64,000 nt of DNA from the NCBI GenBank assembly GCA_024867545.1, contig JANFNE010000046.1, positions 310,001-374,000 of the forward strand, written 5' to 3'. Made by a program: the position numbers and the translations under genes. The notes beneath the pieces are model-generated. The model saw only the letters and a list, made by a program, of their open reading frames with translations, searched no databases and was not told the origin of the DNA. Shown here one piece after another: positions 31,195 to 42,488 of this stretch (the first letter of the stretch is position 1; each line of letters opens with the position of its first letter). Origin of the DNA: Phytopythium helicoides (taxonomy: Eukaryota; Oomycota; Peronosporomycetes; Pythiales; Pythiaceae).

Positions 31195-32719
31195 CTACTT
31201 GCGCCGCGGGGAGCGGAGGCGGCGCACGGCGTCTAGCAGCGGCCGCAGCAGCTTGCGTACGGCCAGGTCCTCGGTCGCTTCCTCCAGGTACCCTTCTGCT
31301 CGAGCCCGGCGGGGTTAGTTGTGCTCGGACGCGGGGCGATTGGGGGATGTGGAACGCACCGTGGAGCGAACTAAGGGCTGACTGGGTCTCCGGAGAGTCG
31401 ATATAATACTCCTATCCAGCGTTCGCAGCTCGAAATGAGACAACTTGCACAGCACACATCCCTCTCACGAAGCAATAGACCCTACCGAGTGTGACTGGAA
31501 ATCCTCCGTGTTGCACAGCAGCGCCAAAGCTTCAGCGCCAGCCGCTATATCGTCAGACTGCACAGCGAGACCAACACGTTAGACTGCTTGTCCGCACTAT
31601 CGCTGCAATCCGGATGTGCAGTGGTCTCCATACCGAGAGGAGGCTCAGGTGCTTGCTCATGTGCATCGCGAGGAGCGAGAAGATGCGCTTTTCGACGACG
31701 AGAGGCATGATCCTCGATTCATCGATAGCGTCTAGCTGCTTTGCGAGACCAAGCAGAAAGTGAATGACCGTGATCTCTTGGCTGTTGTCCATCTTCTTGT
31801 TGGCGAGATACTATCACACGAGTGCAGGTAAAATGTCATGCCAAGTTCCCGATCATTCCCATTCTCCAAAGCATGCATCGTACCCGTGGATGCTCAAGGC
31901 AATAGGTGAGTACGTCGCTTATATACTCGATGAGCAAGGGGATGTCGGTTGTCTGCGCATGCACTCAGTCCAACTCCTAGCTCAGGATATCGATAATGCA
32001 TATTGGACTCACCTGGACAGCTTCTGAATGCAACCAAGCATTTTTAAGTGTAAGGCCCATGCCTCGTTCGAACTTCTCCATTGTCTCCATTGTGGATGCC
32101 TTGACGGGTCCGCGCTCAATCATGCTCTTCAAGTAGCTGTTATATTCGACGAGATTCCGGAGGCACCTGCAGTCAAATGGACCGTGAGTACGCGGCCAAG
32201 GATTCGTACCCACAGCTCCTAGCTTCCTACAGATTGAGCTTTCCGTCTTCCAACAGGTATCTGTATCCAGGCGAAGTCTAATCAGCTCCGTGATGGTAAA
32301 ACATTCAGGCTCAAGAAGCAGGTTGCATACCGCAGCGCGATCTCCTCGCACTCCCACAGTGTCGCATCTTGCTGCTTCGGAAGCGTCCGCTCCTAGACGA
32401 GGCCATTCCAAGGTCCCTTGAGCCGTAATACATACTGCTCGCTGTCCATGTTTTTTCACGTACCATCTCGGTGATGTCCCCGATGCGTCCGATCTGCTCT
32501 GCCATGACGACCCAGTCGTCCGAGAGCACGGGGTAGTCAGCCTGCCGCGCATTGAGGACGAGATCAGCACCTGCGCTCGGTGGTTCTCGAAGTGCCAGAA
32601 CGGCGCACCATGAAGCGGACGTGGTTGCGCAGGTCGGCCGTGAGCTTGGCCGAGAGCTCCTCGAAGCTGTCTCCAGCGTCGCGCTTCGGCGCGTAGTTGC
32701 CCTTCCTGGCGCTCGACAT
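31195..32719 (-). CDS. Helical (ARM-like) protein of unknown function
   Basis: Many short exons are readable: 32609..32719, 32464..32541, 32331..32392, 32231..32260, 32013..32166, 31884..31952, 31634..31810 and 31486..31557, then a last exon ending at 31195. The protein starts [20 protein letters not shown]. It contains amphipathic helices such as [39 protein letters not shown] and [20 protein letters not shown], giving an all-alpha repeat look. I do not recognise the family. The final exon fits the reading frame [20 protein letters not shown] only if the preceding donor is in another phase. The C-terminus is therefore uncertain, and a frame error is possible. Confidence 0.55.
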
Positions 32720-33180
32720 GGCGCTGGTTCCCGGAATTGTGGACGGCGGCGCAGACCGCTGGGCGGTCCGTTTCGAGCTCTGGCTGCAAGCGGGGGAAAG
32801 GAGGACTCGCGCGTCTCGAGAGCTTCAAGCAGAGTGCTGTATCTATTTCGGGCCGCGTCGTTTCGCGTCCCACTTTGATGTGGCGATTGATCCGTGATTC
32901 GCCGAAAGTACCGCGTCATTCCACCCAATCCCTGCGCGCCAATCCGCTCGGACCGCCGGCCGTATACTTGTTGCGCGCCTCCCCCTTCCGTTCTCCCCCC
33001 GGTAGTCAGTCACTCGCTCGCCGCGCAGCCAGCCGAGCGCCCGCCGGTCGCTCGCCCCTCGCCGCGCCGCGCCGCCCCCGCCGCCCACAGCCCCGCGCGC
33101 CGCCGCCGCCCGAGAAGCCGCGCTCCCGCGCTCCCGATCCGTGCCGGTCCCGCCGCGAAACTCGCGCCAGAAGCTCCAGA
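32720..33180. promoter_or_regulatory. Divergent promoter region and PP2A 5' leader
   Basis: This lies between the divergent helical-protein and PP2A genes. The last 150 nt before 33181 are very rich in C and CCG/CGC triplets with no interrupting stop in the PP2A frame, so the leader can be mistaken for coding sequence. Confidence 0.45.
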
Positions 33181-34140
33181 ATGGACGCGCGCGGCGAGAT
33201 GAAGATGCTGGACGCGCAGATCGACCGCCTGCGACGCGCCGAGAACCTGACGGAGACGGAGATCTACGAGCTGTGCCAGAAGGCCAAGGAGATCCTGGCG
33301 GCCGAGTCGAACGTGCAGCCCGTGCGCTGTCCCGTGACGGTCTGCGGCGACATCCACGGGCAGTTCTACGACCTGCTCGAGCTCTTCCGGATAGGCGGCC
33401 AGTGCCCCGACACCAACTACCTGTTCATGGGCGACTACGTCGACCGCGGGTACTACTCGCTCGAGAGCGTGTCGCTGCTCGTGGCGCTAAAGCTGCGCTA
33501 CCCGGAGCGCATCACGATCCTGCGCGGCAACCACGAGTCGCGCCAGATCACGCAGGTCTACGGCTTCTACGACGAGTGCCTGCGCAAGTACGGCAACGCC
33601 AACGTATGGAAGTACTTCACCGACCTCTTTGACCACCTCCCCATGACGGCGCTCATCGAGAATCGCGTCTTCTGCATGCACGGCGGTCTCTCGCCCTCTA
33701 TCGACACGCTCGACCACGCGCGTGCGCTCGACCGCGTGCAGGAGGTGCCGCACGAGGGACCCATGTGCGACCTCGTCTGGTCGGACCCCGACGACCGCGG
33801 AGGATGGGGCATCTCGCCGCGTGGTGCCGGCTACACGTTCGGCCAGGATATCACGGAGCAGTTCAACCGCAGCAACGGCCTCACGTTCGTGGCGCGCGCG
33901 CACCAGCTGGTGATGGAGGGCTACCAGTGGGCGCACAACCGCGGCGTCGTGACCATCTTCAGCGCGCCCAACTACTGCTACCGCTGCGGCAACCAGGCCG
34001 GTCTCATGGAGATCGACGAGGTCATGTGCGACCGCACGGGCGACAAGGTGTACGACACGTGCAAGTTCATCCAGTTCGACCCGGCCCCGCGCGACAGCAC
34101 GTTCAACGAGAAGAAGCGCACGCCCGACTATTTCTTGTAG
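33181..34140 (+). CDS. PPP2CA: Protein phosphatase 2A catalytic subunit
   Basis: The gene is intronless and encodes 319 aa. It has the metal-binding phosphatase motifs GDIHG (56-60), GDYVDRG (84-90) and RGNHES (115-120), then [11 protein letters not shown]. The C-terminal TPDYFL is the invariant PP2A tail whose terminal Leu is carboxymethylated and whose Tyr is phosphorylated to control B-subunit binding. PP4 and PP6 also end in PXYFL-type tails but differ in the body. [18 protein letters not shown] fits PP2A. The start at 33181 matches the family N-terminus. The frame is open upstream, but that is GC-rich leader. Codon use is extremely GC-biased, consistent with high expression. Confidence 0.96.
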   Translation: MDARGEMKMLDAQIDRLRRAENLTETEIYELCQKAKEILAAESNVQPVRCPVTVCGDIHGQFYDLLELFRIGGQCPDTNYLFMGDYVDRGYYSLESVSLLVALKLRYPERITILRGNHESRQITQVYGFYDECLRKYGNANVWKYFTDLFDHLPMTALIENRVFCMHGGLSPSIDTLDHARALDRVQEVPHEGPMCDLVWSDPDDRGGWGISPRGAGYTFGQDITEQFNRSNGLTFVARAHQLVMEGYQWAHNRGVVTIFSAPNYCYRCGNQAGLMEIDEVMCDRTGDKVYDTCKFIQFDPAPRDSTFNEKKRTPDYFL

Positions 34141-34312
34141 GCGTCGCGGCGTTCGCCTGGGTCTCGTCGGTGCTGCCGGCGTCCAGCGGCAGCTCGAGCA
34201 CAGTGTATGTTGAGGCGGATGAAGCTTTCGGTAGGCTTGCATGGAACAGACAGACAGGAGTAACGGCAACAGATCTGATGTATTGCTGCTTGGAGTCGCA
34301 CGTGCAGTCCAA

Positions 34313-35996
34313 CTAGAGCATGGTGAGGAACTGCTGCAGCTGCTTCTTGAGCTCGAGCGAGTCGCTGTGGGTCGGGTACGTGCCCAGCGCGCGATTGACC
34401 TTGGTGAACGAGTCGTGGAAATCCCCGAGCTTGTACGCGAGCAGCGCTGCGATGTTTGCAGCGCAAGGTTAGTCTCTTGTCTTTCCCCACCATCACCAAC
34501 AAGCCACGCACCGCGGTTGTAGCTGGGCTCGAACATGAAGTCGGCGAGCGACTCGGCGAGCTGAAAGTTGGCGCGAGCCTGTTCAAGGTTGCCCTTGCGC
34601 AGCTCAAGCACGCCCAAGTTGTTGTACGACTCGGCGTGGTTGGCATCGACCGACACGGCAATCTTAAAGGCTTGGTACGCGAGGCCCAGGTCGCCAATGC
34701 CCACAGCGACCTGCCCGATGTTGTACCAGACGTCGGCCATGACGTCGTCCGACGCGAGCGCCAGCGCTCGGTCAAAGCACGAGAGCGTGAGGTCATACTG
34801 CGATGCGTAGAAGCAGCAGAGCCCGAGGTTGCACCAGAGCTCGGCCGTGGCCACGTCCATCTGCAGCAGTCGTCGGTAGTAGCGCAACGCCACCTCGGGG
34901 TGGTCCGAGTAGAAGTAGTTAGACGCAAGGCACGCGATGGCCTCGATGTTCGACGCGTCGAGCGCAAGCACGTCCTTGTACACGGCCACGCTCTTGTCCA
35001 TGTCGTTGAGCATGTCATGCACGCGCGCGGTGGCCACCAGCAGCTGTGTGTCGCCCGGAAACCGGTCACGAGCCTTCTCATACCGCTCGAGCGCCGTGTT
35101 GGGCTGGTCCAGCCGAAGATAGACCTTGCCGAGCTCGAGCAGCGTGATGACCATCTCTTGGTTCCTCAATGACGACTCGAACTGCTTCTCGGCGTCTCGG
35201 AAGAGCCCGAGCTGGTAGTAGCACTTGCCCAGACGTGCCTTCCACCACCAGTCCTTGTAGTCGGCGGCTACAGTTGCCTCGGCGGCGAGCTCCAGTGCTT
35301 TGCGAGGGTTGTGCTCGTGGTACAGCAAGTAGTCGATGAGCGCCTTGGCGATGGCCGGGCGAGTCGCGTACCTCTTCAAATCGAGGCGATTCACGTCGAT
35401 GAACACGCCTGAGCCCTCGATCTGCTGCATGGACGCCGTGCCAAGCCGGACTTGCCGCCCCAAAGTCGTAGCGGGACGGGAAGTACCGGGTCTCGATCCC
35501 TGCAGCGCTCGATCAACTGACATGCTGCCCGTGCCAGGTCGAGATCCTGTTCCCGGGCGAGCAAAGCCGCTGAGAGGCCGACCAGATGCGGTCATGGGGC
35601 GGAGCCCAGGGTCTGCACCACCAGAGCTAGCTCGAGTATTGGGTCGGTTGAGCGACGTGCCTGGCCGCGGCATTGACGCGAGCACATTGTCGTCGAGTAG
35701 CAGGTCTGCCGCACCGTCTTCTTCGAGCTCGGAGTCGTCGATGTAGCTCTGCTGCGTCAGAGCCTTGGTCTTGGTCACCCACGCGGCCTACATCGAGTGG
35801 GAAGCTGAGTTGGAGGCTGCGGAGATCTCTGTGCACGAGGGAATCGAAGGCGTACCTGGTCGTACGGGTTTTGCGCGAGGATGCCCGTGCAGATCTCGAT
35901 GCAGTCGTCAAAGCGCCGCTGGCGGCAACGTAGCAACGCCAGGTAGAACGGGTCCACCTGGTCGAACGCGTCAAAGTCATCGCGTGCACTCGGCAT
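34313..35996 (-). CDS. TTC8: BBSome subunit BBS8/TTC8
   Basis: Exons 35856..35996, 34512..35787 and 34313..34446 give 516 aa, close to human BBS8. The N-terminus (FDQVDPFYLALLRCRQRRFD) is followed across the first intron by AAWVTKTKALTQQSYIDD, then the linker VLASMPRPGTSL and the RPGT/RPMT-rich stretch typical of TTC8. At least eight TPR units follow, for example DYKDWWWKARLGKCYYQLG, IACLASNYFYSDHPEVALR and WCNLGLCCFYASQYDLTL. The C-terminus LELKKQLQQFLTML closely parallels the human end. BBS8 is part of the BBSome, which moves membrane proteins in cilia with IFT. Its presence implies flagellated cells. It converges with PP2A (172 nt between stops). Confidence 0.95.
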
Positions 35997-36319
35997 GCTT
36001 CCTGGTTGCTCGTGTTGCTCACGAGCAAGAGGCGACGAGTCGCGCGCGGGGGCGTTACAAGTTGAAGTTGTTTCGAGAGGTGAGCTTTCAGATGTTGCCA
36101 CACGACATGGCACACAGCAATGGACATCATTGCCAAGCGTGCCATGCTGGCTTTCTCTACGAGACGCTCACTCTTTGTCTCTGGTAGAACCTGGTAGCAG
36201 CGTCTGTTGGTGGAAGCCGGCGTAATTGTACAGGGCAACGATGCAATCCCACATCTACTCGACATTGACTGCAAGCGAAAAAACTACTCATCGTCTATTA
36301 GGAATACACATTGGAGAAA
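35997..36319. other. Intergenic between BBS8 and the helicase
   Basis: This 323-nt gap has the BBS8 promoter on one side and the helicase 3' end on the other. Both genes are on the minus strand. No motif was recognised. Confidence 0.4.
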
Positions 36320-37972
36320 TCACTCGTTGTCGCTGTCAAACGTGATCTTGGTGGCCTTCTTGCTCGCGTCAATATTCTTGGCGAACGCACCGTACAGCTT
36401 GTGCTCCTTCTTCTTGACGTGGGTGCCGAACTTGAGCAGGTCCGCCGGTACGGGTTGGTTGGAGTCGCGCAGCACGTTGACGAGCTCACCAGCACGGGGC
36501 TTATCGTTGGCCGTGAAGAACGTATGGGCCGTGCCCTTCTTGCCACCGCGACCCGTACGTCCAATGCGGTGCACGTAGTCCTCGATTGTGAGCGGGAACG
36601 AATAGTTGAGCACATATTCAACGCCGCGAATGTCGAGACCACGCGCAGCGACATCAGTAGCAATCAGCAGCGGGATCTCGCCCGACTTGAACTTCTCGAC
36701 AGCCTGGGTACGCTGCTCCTGCGTGCGGTCACCGTGAATGGCGGCGCATGTCCAGCCGCGTTGCCGCAGCATGCGCTCAACGCGGTCGGCCTCCTTCTTG
36801 TAGAGCACGAACAGCAGGATCAGGTTTGAGCGACTCGAGTGGTACTTTTGCAACAGCGAATGCACGCGCGCGTCACGGGCACGGTCCTCGACCACCTCCA
36901 CGATCTGTGTCACGTTCTGGCTTGCAGCAAGGTCATCTGAACCGATCGTGACCTTGACAGGGTCGTTCAGGAACTCGTGCGCGAGCGCCTGGATCGACTG
37001 TGGCCATGTTGCACTGAACATAGCAATCTGGCGCTCAGGGTGCGTTTCACCAATGATCTTGCGAATGTCCTTTTCAAAACCCTCGTCCAGCATGCGGTCA
37101 GCCTCGTCCAGCACCACGTACGACACCTTGGACAGGTTGCACGAGTTGTCCTCCACCAGGTCCTTGAGGCGTCCCGGTGTCGCGACCACGACGTGCACGC
37201 CCTCACGCAGCACCTTCTTCTGCGTGTGCTTGGGCACGCCACCGTAAATGCAGATGCTCTTGAGTCCGCACAGCTTGCCTGCCTGGGTGATGACGTCCGA
37301 GCTCTGCATAGCCAGCTCGCGCGTCGGGGCGACCACGAGCATGCGCGGTCCTGGCACCTTGGCCGAGATGGGCTTCTGGTCAGCGATGTGCACGAGACCG
37401 GGGATAGCGAACGCAAGCGTCTTGCCCGAGCCTGTCTCGGCGATGCCGATGATGTCGCGGCCGGACGCAAGGATGGGCCAGCACTGACTCTGGATGGGTG
37501 TGGGCTTGTCGAAGCCCTGCGTGATCTTCATGAGTTTGTCGGCGAACTTGACGTCCGAGAAGGCGAGCACGGGGCGGTAGAGGCAGTTGTTGCCGCTGAT
37601 GGTCATCTCGTTCTCCTGGTGGAATGCCGAGACCTGCTCGTTGGTCATCTGCGCCGTGGCCGTGCTCTCGACGTAGAAGCTCTTCTTAAAGCTGCCGTCG
37701 CTGGCAGGCGGCTGCTGGAACGGACCGTTGGAGAAGTCGGAGGCGGGCGCGTCATCCTCGCCGCCCTTGCTCTTCTTGCTCTTCTTGGGCTTCTTGGGGG
37801 TCTCCTCGGCGGGGTCCGCCGCCTCCTCTCTCGCGCGCTTGGCCTCCTTCTTGGCCTTCTTGGCCTCCTTCTTGGCCTTCTTCTCGGCTGCCTCGGCCTC
37901 GGCCTTGCGCTGCGCCTTCTTCAGCTTCTTCTCCGCCTTGCGCTGCGCCTTGGCGTCCTCGGGCGTCGACAT
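36320..37972 (-). CDS. DBP3: DEAD-box RNA helicase, Dbp3-like
   Basis: This single exon encodes 550 aa. The first 70 residues are Lys/Ala/Glu-rich repeats (KKAKKEAKKAKKEAKRARE), a nucleolar-type tail. Helicase motifs follow: Q-motif before PTPIQSQCWP, AETGSGKT (178-185), PTRELA, TPGR, VLDEADRM (DEAD 289-292), SAT (320-322), ATDVAARGLD and HRIGRTGRGG. The C-terminus FGTHVKKKEHKLYGAFAKN, then ATKITFDSDNE, resembles the end of yeast Dbp3, which acts in pre-rRNA processing at site A3. The DDX5/Dbp2 group is the nearest alternative but lacks this Lys-rich head and the KKITFD tail. Confidence 0.9.
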   Translation of the reverse strand: MSTPEDAKAQRKAEKKLKKAQRKAEAEAAEKKAKKEAKKAKKEAKRAREEAADPAEETPKKPKKSKKSKGGEDDAPASDFSNGPFQQPPASDGSFKKSFYVESTATAQMTNEQVSAFHQENEMTISGNNCLYRPVLAFSDVKFADKLMKITQGFDKPTPIQSQCWPILASGRDIIGIAETGSGKTLAFAIPGLVHIADQKPISAKVPGPRMLVVAPTRELAMQSSDVITQAGKLCGLKSICIYGGVPKHTQKKVLREGVHVVVATPGRLKDLVEDNSCNLSKVSYVVLDEADRMLDEGFEKDIRKIIGETHPERQIAMFSATWPQSIQALAHEFLNDPVKVTIGSDDLAASQNVTQIVEVVEDRARDARVHSLLQKYHSSRSNLILLFVLYKKEADRVERMLRQRGWTCAAIHGDRTQEQRTQAVEKFKSGEIPLLIATDVAARGLDIRGVEYVLNYSFPLTIEDYVHRIGRTGRGGKKGTAHTFFTANDKPRAGELVNVLRDSNQPVPADLLKFGTHVKKKEHKLYGAFAKNIDASKKATKITFDSDNE

Positions 37973-38294
37973 GTTCGCTGCGGCGCTCGCTCGATGTGGA
38001 AGTGCGATGGAGCCGCGGCGCTTTTGTTTTGATTGGTGGTGGAGCTCTGCCTCCTCATTGGCTGACTGAAAGACCTGTAGGAATGGATGACACAGCCTGG
38101 TAGAACGAATAGTGCTCGGGAGGCAGGGTATCGATTTTCAAATCCTCCACAGTCCGCATTAACAAGGGCATTCTTTTCACCAAAACCGCAACCCACACAC
38201 CGTATGTTTCGGACCGCCGAGGGGGGAAATTTTACCGCGCGTTTTGAAATCGGCCGCCATTTGAAAGCGCCGGGCGAGAAAGGACGACGACGGC
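37973..38294. promoter_or_regulatory. Divergent promoter region, helicase and KNL1-like gene
   Basis: This is a 322-nt head-to-head interval. It contains two opposed CCAAT cores (TGATTGGTGG near 38030 and CATTGGCTGACTG near 38057), consistent with NF-Y-type control of both genes. That reading is inference. Confidence 0.4.
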
Positions 38295-41200
38295 ATGGCG
38301 GACGGGGACGCCGCGCCCTCGCTGGCGACGCCGCGCGTCCGGCGGCGCGACACGGTGACGAGCGCGCTGCAGCGCGAGCTGCTGGGCCTGGCGCGGGCCG
38401 TGGGCGCGGAGCGGGAGGGCGGCGGCGCGTCGCCGCAGCAGGAGGACGAGCCGGAGGAGGACGCGGACGCCGAGCACTACCGCACGCTGTCGCCCGCGCG
38501 CGCGTCGCAGCTGCTGGCGGCCGACGCGGCGCTGGCCGAGAACGACACGGCCTCCCCCACGGCGCTACGCCGGCTGCTGCGCGGCATGGCGGGCGAGAGC
38601 GGCGCAGACGCGGGCGACAGCCAGGGACTCAGCGTGGCGGACGTCGCACAGATGAAGGAGCTGGTCGAGTCCTCGCGTATGGAACTCAGGGAGACGGCAG
38701 CGGTAGCGACCTCGCCGTCGCCGAGGCGCACGCGCAGACAGAGCAGGTCTCCAGGGCTGGAGCAGGCGACGGCGAATACGCGGTCGCCCTCGCGCAAGTC
38801 GCCCGAGAAGAAGCGCGCACGCCCGTCGCCGTCCAAGCGTTCGTCTCCTGCTAAACACAGTAACGCAGCAGTGCAGGACGACTCGGAGCGGCGCCAGTCG
38901 GTCACCGACAGCTTCACGGCGGGGCTCTTCTCATCCAGCCTTCTGAACCAGCAAGCGGCTGACGAGCCGGAAGAAAATCCCGCTGAGGTCGAGGAGGAGG
39001 AAGAAGAAAAGACGGGTGAATATGTGCACATCCTAGAGCAATCGACGCTCGTCGACTCGGTCGTGGCTTCTCCAGGACGCCGCGATACGATCGAGTCTAC
39101 AGACGCTGATTCCATCCTGGCAGAGCTGCACGAGTCTCGGCAGGAGCCATCGCAATTCCTAGCCGAATCGGCACGGAAACAAACAATCGCAAGCCACCCG
39201 AACCAGCAGTCGGCGATGCAGGTTGAAACTAGGCGATCTACACTCGATCCGAGGGAAATCTCGCGTCTGCACGACGACTCGGAGTCGGCTGCAGCAGGTG
39301 GCGATGCTGAAAGGCGACAGACTATTGGTGACAACGAGCTGGAGGAGCTGAATAGCGTGCTGGGGAACATTAATATGAGCGAAGATCGCCGCAAAACCCC
39401 GAGTCCTTCCCGCGTCACTGGAGCGCGCAAGCGAACTAACGCGTTTGACGCTGTTGCCGAGGAAGTGCCAGCTTCTAAACGTGCTAAATCATCCGAAGAG
39501 TCGAGTGAGCATAAGGGAGAGGATTCAGAAGACGTCGTGTCTCGTACGAGCCGCTCTCCATCGAGAACACAAGGAGATGATGCTTTTTCGAGCCCAAGTC
39601 AAAACACACGTTCGAGGACTCGCATCGAAGAGGCAGCAACTTCTCCTGCAATGCCACTGTCACCTGGCCAAGACCCTCGTCGAGCACCGCTGCGAGGGAT
39701 TTTGAGCGCGCGAAAGCGTGCAAAGGATCAGACCACTCCGACCAAGTCTGTCAACTTTGGACCTCCTCAAGGAGCTGAGTTCAACTTTGGGTCCCCCTCG
39801 ACGTCGATGACGCCCATGAATGCCCACAAAGCCCGCGCCATGTTCCCGCTGGATCGCCCCAGCTCTCCAGATGATGAAGAAACGTCACTGAACTCTTCGA
39901 TTCTCGACGAAGCAGATGCGCGATCACCCGACCCAGAGCCGAGCCAGGAGAGTTCAAGCACTGGCGAAAACAACCGTCGATCGAGCATGGTGGTTGCAAG
40001 ATCCCCGACCCAAGCCCGCCGCCGCTACAGTTTACGAGGTGTCAGCCCTCTCGACAACCAGAAGGAAGCACGACGAAAACGGCGCGCAAGTGCAATTGGA
40101 AACAGCTCCTTCCTGTCAACAGGAATCTCTCTACCTAAGGTCACAGCAGCTGCTCCAGCCTCTCAGTCATCGTTCCTTGCTGAGGGGGCTTCTAGTTCCC
40201 AGGTTCAGATTCCGTACGCGGATTCGTCGGAGTCGTCCGATGCTGGCGAAGATATGGAGATCACAGGAGAGCACTCTTTCCAAGCTTCAGCGGCGCTTCA
40301 GCAAACCATTCGGATGATGGCAAGCAATGTTCAATCTTCAGCACGAAAATCAGCAGTGGAGGAAGATCATACAGTGGAGCTGGGGAGTTTGGGCGACTTG
40401 CTCGCTGAGTCAGCTGCATACGATATCGCATCCCAGTCAAGAGGTCAGGACCCGACACTTGGCACAATCCAGGAGGAAACGGATAGCCGCGGAGATTTGT
40501 CGCGGCAAAGCCTCATGAGTATTGTGTCAAGCCTCCGAGATAGCGATGAAGAGGACGAGAATGGCAAGTCACCCGTAGCGGTAAACTTATCGTCTCAATT
40601 TGAAGCGATGGAAGACGAAAACTCCGCGGACGGAGTGAGCAGCGATGCTATCACAGTCCCCTCCATATCATTTGAGGAGTTGCTAGCATTGGTCGATTTA
40701 GAGAAGACGCAGACATCTATCACTAGCGTCTCCAAGTTTTTCGAGTCGGATGCGGACAGCGCTGGCTCTGGAATCGGTTGGATAGCTGCGTCTGACGCGT
40801 GCGCCAACGTTGTGGAGCGGCATTCGAAAGAGCTTACATCGTGGTCGACGGGGCTGTCGGAGGTGCTTCCAACACTTTTGGGCGAGGTGGCACCATCATT
40901 TCTTGGCGATGAGCGGCTTGCAGACGACGTCAAGCAGGCTGTGAAAGATCTGCATGCTACCGAAGCTGCAAATGCTCGAAGTGGATGGTGCCAATGGCGC
41001 GCTAAAATGGAGTCGAAAATGGCGGACAAGCTCTCGGAAGTTGAACGCGCACTCGAGGCAGACGTGGAGGCTTTGAAATCATCACTTTCGAGTGAAAAAC
41101 TGCGAAGAGAGAGCGAGGCCGCGGCAATCCAGGAACTCATCGACCGGGAGAAGCAAATGGCCCAGCTATTGGATGCCATTGAGGAGCAGCAGACCGTGCG

Positions 41201-42144
41201 GAATGAATATGCTGCGTCAGTTGCGACACTGGAGCACAAGTGCGCAGCATTGTCGATGGAAGAAAACACTCTTCAAACGCGACTGCAGGGCCTCGAAGGT
41301 CTCGCACAAGAGCTGGAGCCGGTCACGGCTACGAAGGCTACTCGCACACAGCACGAGCTGCTTGAGAAAGAGGAGATGTTTTCCATCCAAGAAAATCTTT
41401 CAGGGTGGCGCGTTGCGGAGGCGACACCAGCGCTCGTGAAGCTGACAACAAAACTCGAAGACGTGCTGTTTGATGTGGACGTTGAGCTGTTGATTGGCAT
41501 CAACACTCCAAACGACGATGCCCCATATTCTGCAGTGCTGAAGGCGCGCGAAACCATCAAGCGTCGTAAGCAAAGTGTATACCTAGCTCCAGATCAAGAT
41601 GTTGTGTTGTTGGTGCAGCGGCATTTATTCGACTCTGCTCGCCTTGCTGTCGTCGTGGGAGAAGCCAGAGGGCGAGCTGGCGCGCATGACCGATCCGGAC
41701 GACTGTGCTTAAATGCGCAATTCCTGGAAAACTACGTGTCCCAGGCATTCGGTTTCTTGCGGGAGCTGCGCCAATTGTCGACGAGCGTGGGTCTATCACT
41801 GGAAGCGACAGAGAAGGTTCTATGGGCTCAGTTTTTGAAGTTCCCTGGGAAGCGTAGCCAGGACCAAGCCACCAAATTTCGTGTTGGAGTCCTGCTGACC
41901 ACTGCCGCACCTTTCACCTCTGACAATGTCCGCGTTGAGGTCAGCTATGGACCAGTACGCTCACATTCGTTCGTTGAAAGTTCTCTTCATGCGATGCACT
42001 AATATTTGATGCTTGCTTGTGATTCTAGGTATCAGCAGACGCTATCAGAAGGGAAGCCAAGCGGGTATCTCGAGGTCAGTTAGAGTTTTTCTCTCGAGTC
42101 TGCCGTCGGATACACGCTGCATTCGTACAGAGGTGAAGCTATAA
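38295..42144 (+). CDS. KNL1: KNL1/Spc7-like kinetochore scaffold protein
   Basis: Exons 38295..41979 and 42029..42144 give 1266 aa. Without the last splice the frame stops at 42002. The first 700 residues are disordered and rich in Ser, Glu and short repeated sites: RRDTV (17-21), RRQSV (199-203), RRDTI (262-266), RKQTI (294-298), RRSTL (313-317) and RRQTI (340-344). A single MELT-like motif, MEIT, is at residue 654. The block ISFEELLALVDLEKTQTSIT corresponds to the start of the Spc7/KNL1 conserved region. It is followed by long coiled coil (SEVERALEADVEALKSSLSS) and a C-terminal part that could be the RWD domain. KNL1 links microtubules, Mis12 and checkpoint proteins. Confidence 0.7.
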
Positions 42145-42488
42145 AAGAGTAATGTTGTGAATATCTTCGTTGGGGTGGTGTATGAACTATCAACCAAAGC
42201 AAGTACTGTACCGATTCCGCGGATGTTCATGCGCTTTTGATCTGAATAGTGGGATAAAAAGGTTGCTGTTCTCGTGTCGAGCTTGAACCATGCCCGGAGT
42301 TGGGCAGCGATTCAAGCACATTCGAAGTCCAGCGTATTTCCCCAGGTTTCAACAATCTCGCAAGCGTTCAAAAAAGTAGCTGTATTGTGAGACTGCACAT
42401 TTGCTGCAATTGAAATAAGCTGTCGAAAGTGCCCACTTTCAACACAGAGCTCGGGTGGACGAAGTGCGAAAATGTTATGGACAGTCTA
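42145..42488. other. Convergent 3' intergenic
   Basis: This 344-nt AT-richer gap lies between the KNL1-like and coronin-7 genes, both ending here. No gene or repeat was recognised. Confidence 0.45.

Noticed and set aside
32737..33180. 148-codon N-terminal extension of PP2A
   Set aside because: The extension is Pro/Arg/Ser-rich translation of the GC-rich leader. PP2A starts at [10 protein letters not shown] like its orthologs in length.
33487..34312. Continuation of a BBS8-frame open reading frame through the intron and antisense to PP2A
   Set aside because: Past the intron at 34447-34511 the sequence no longer resembles BBS8. The spliced exon ending LKKQLQQFLTML matches the family end exactly, so the long frame is an artefact.
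36977..38032. 351-codon plus-strand frame opposite the Dbp3-like helicase
   Set aside because: It is Leu/Arg/Gly-rich by-product translation of the helicase antisense strand, with no domain features.
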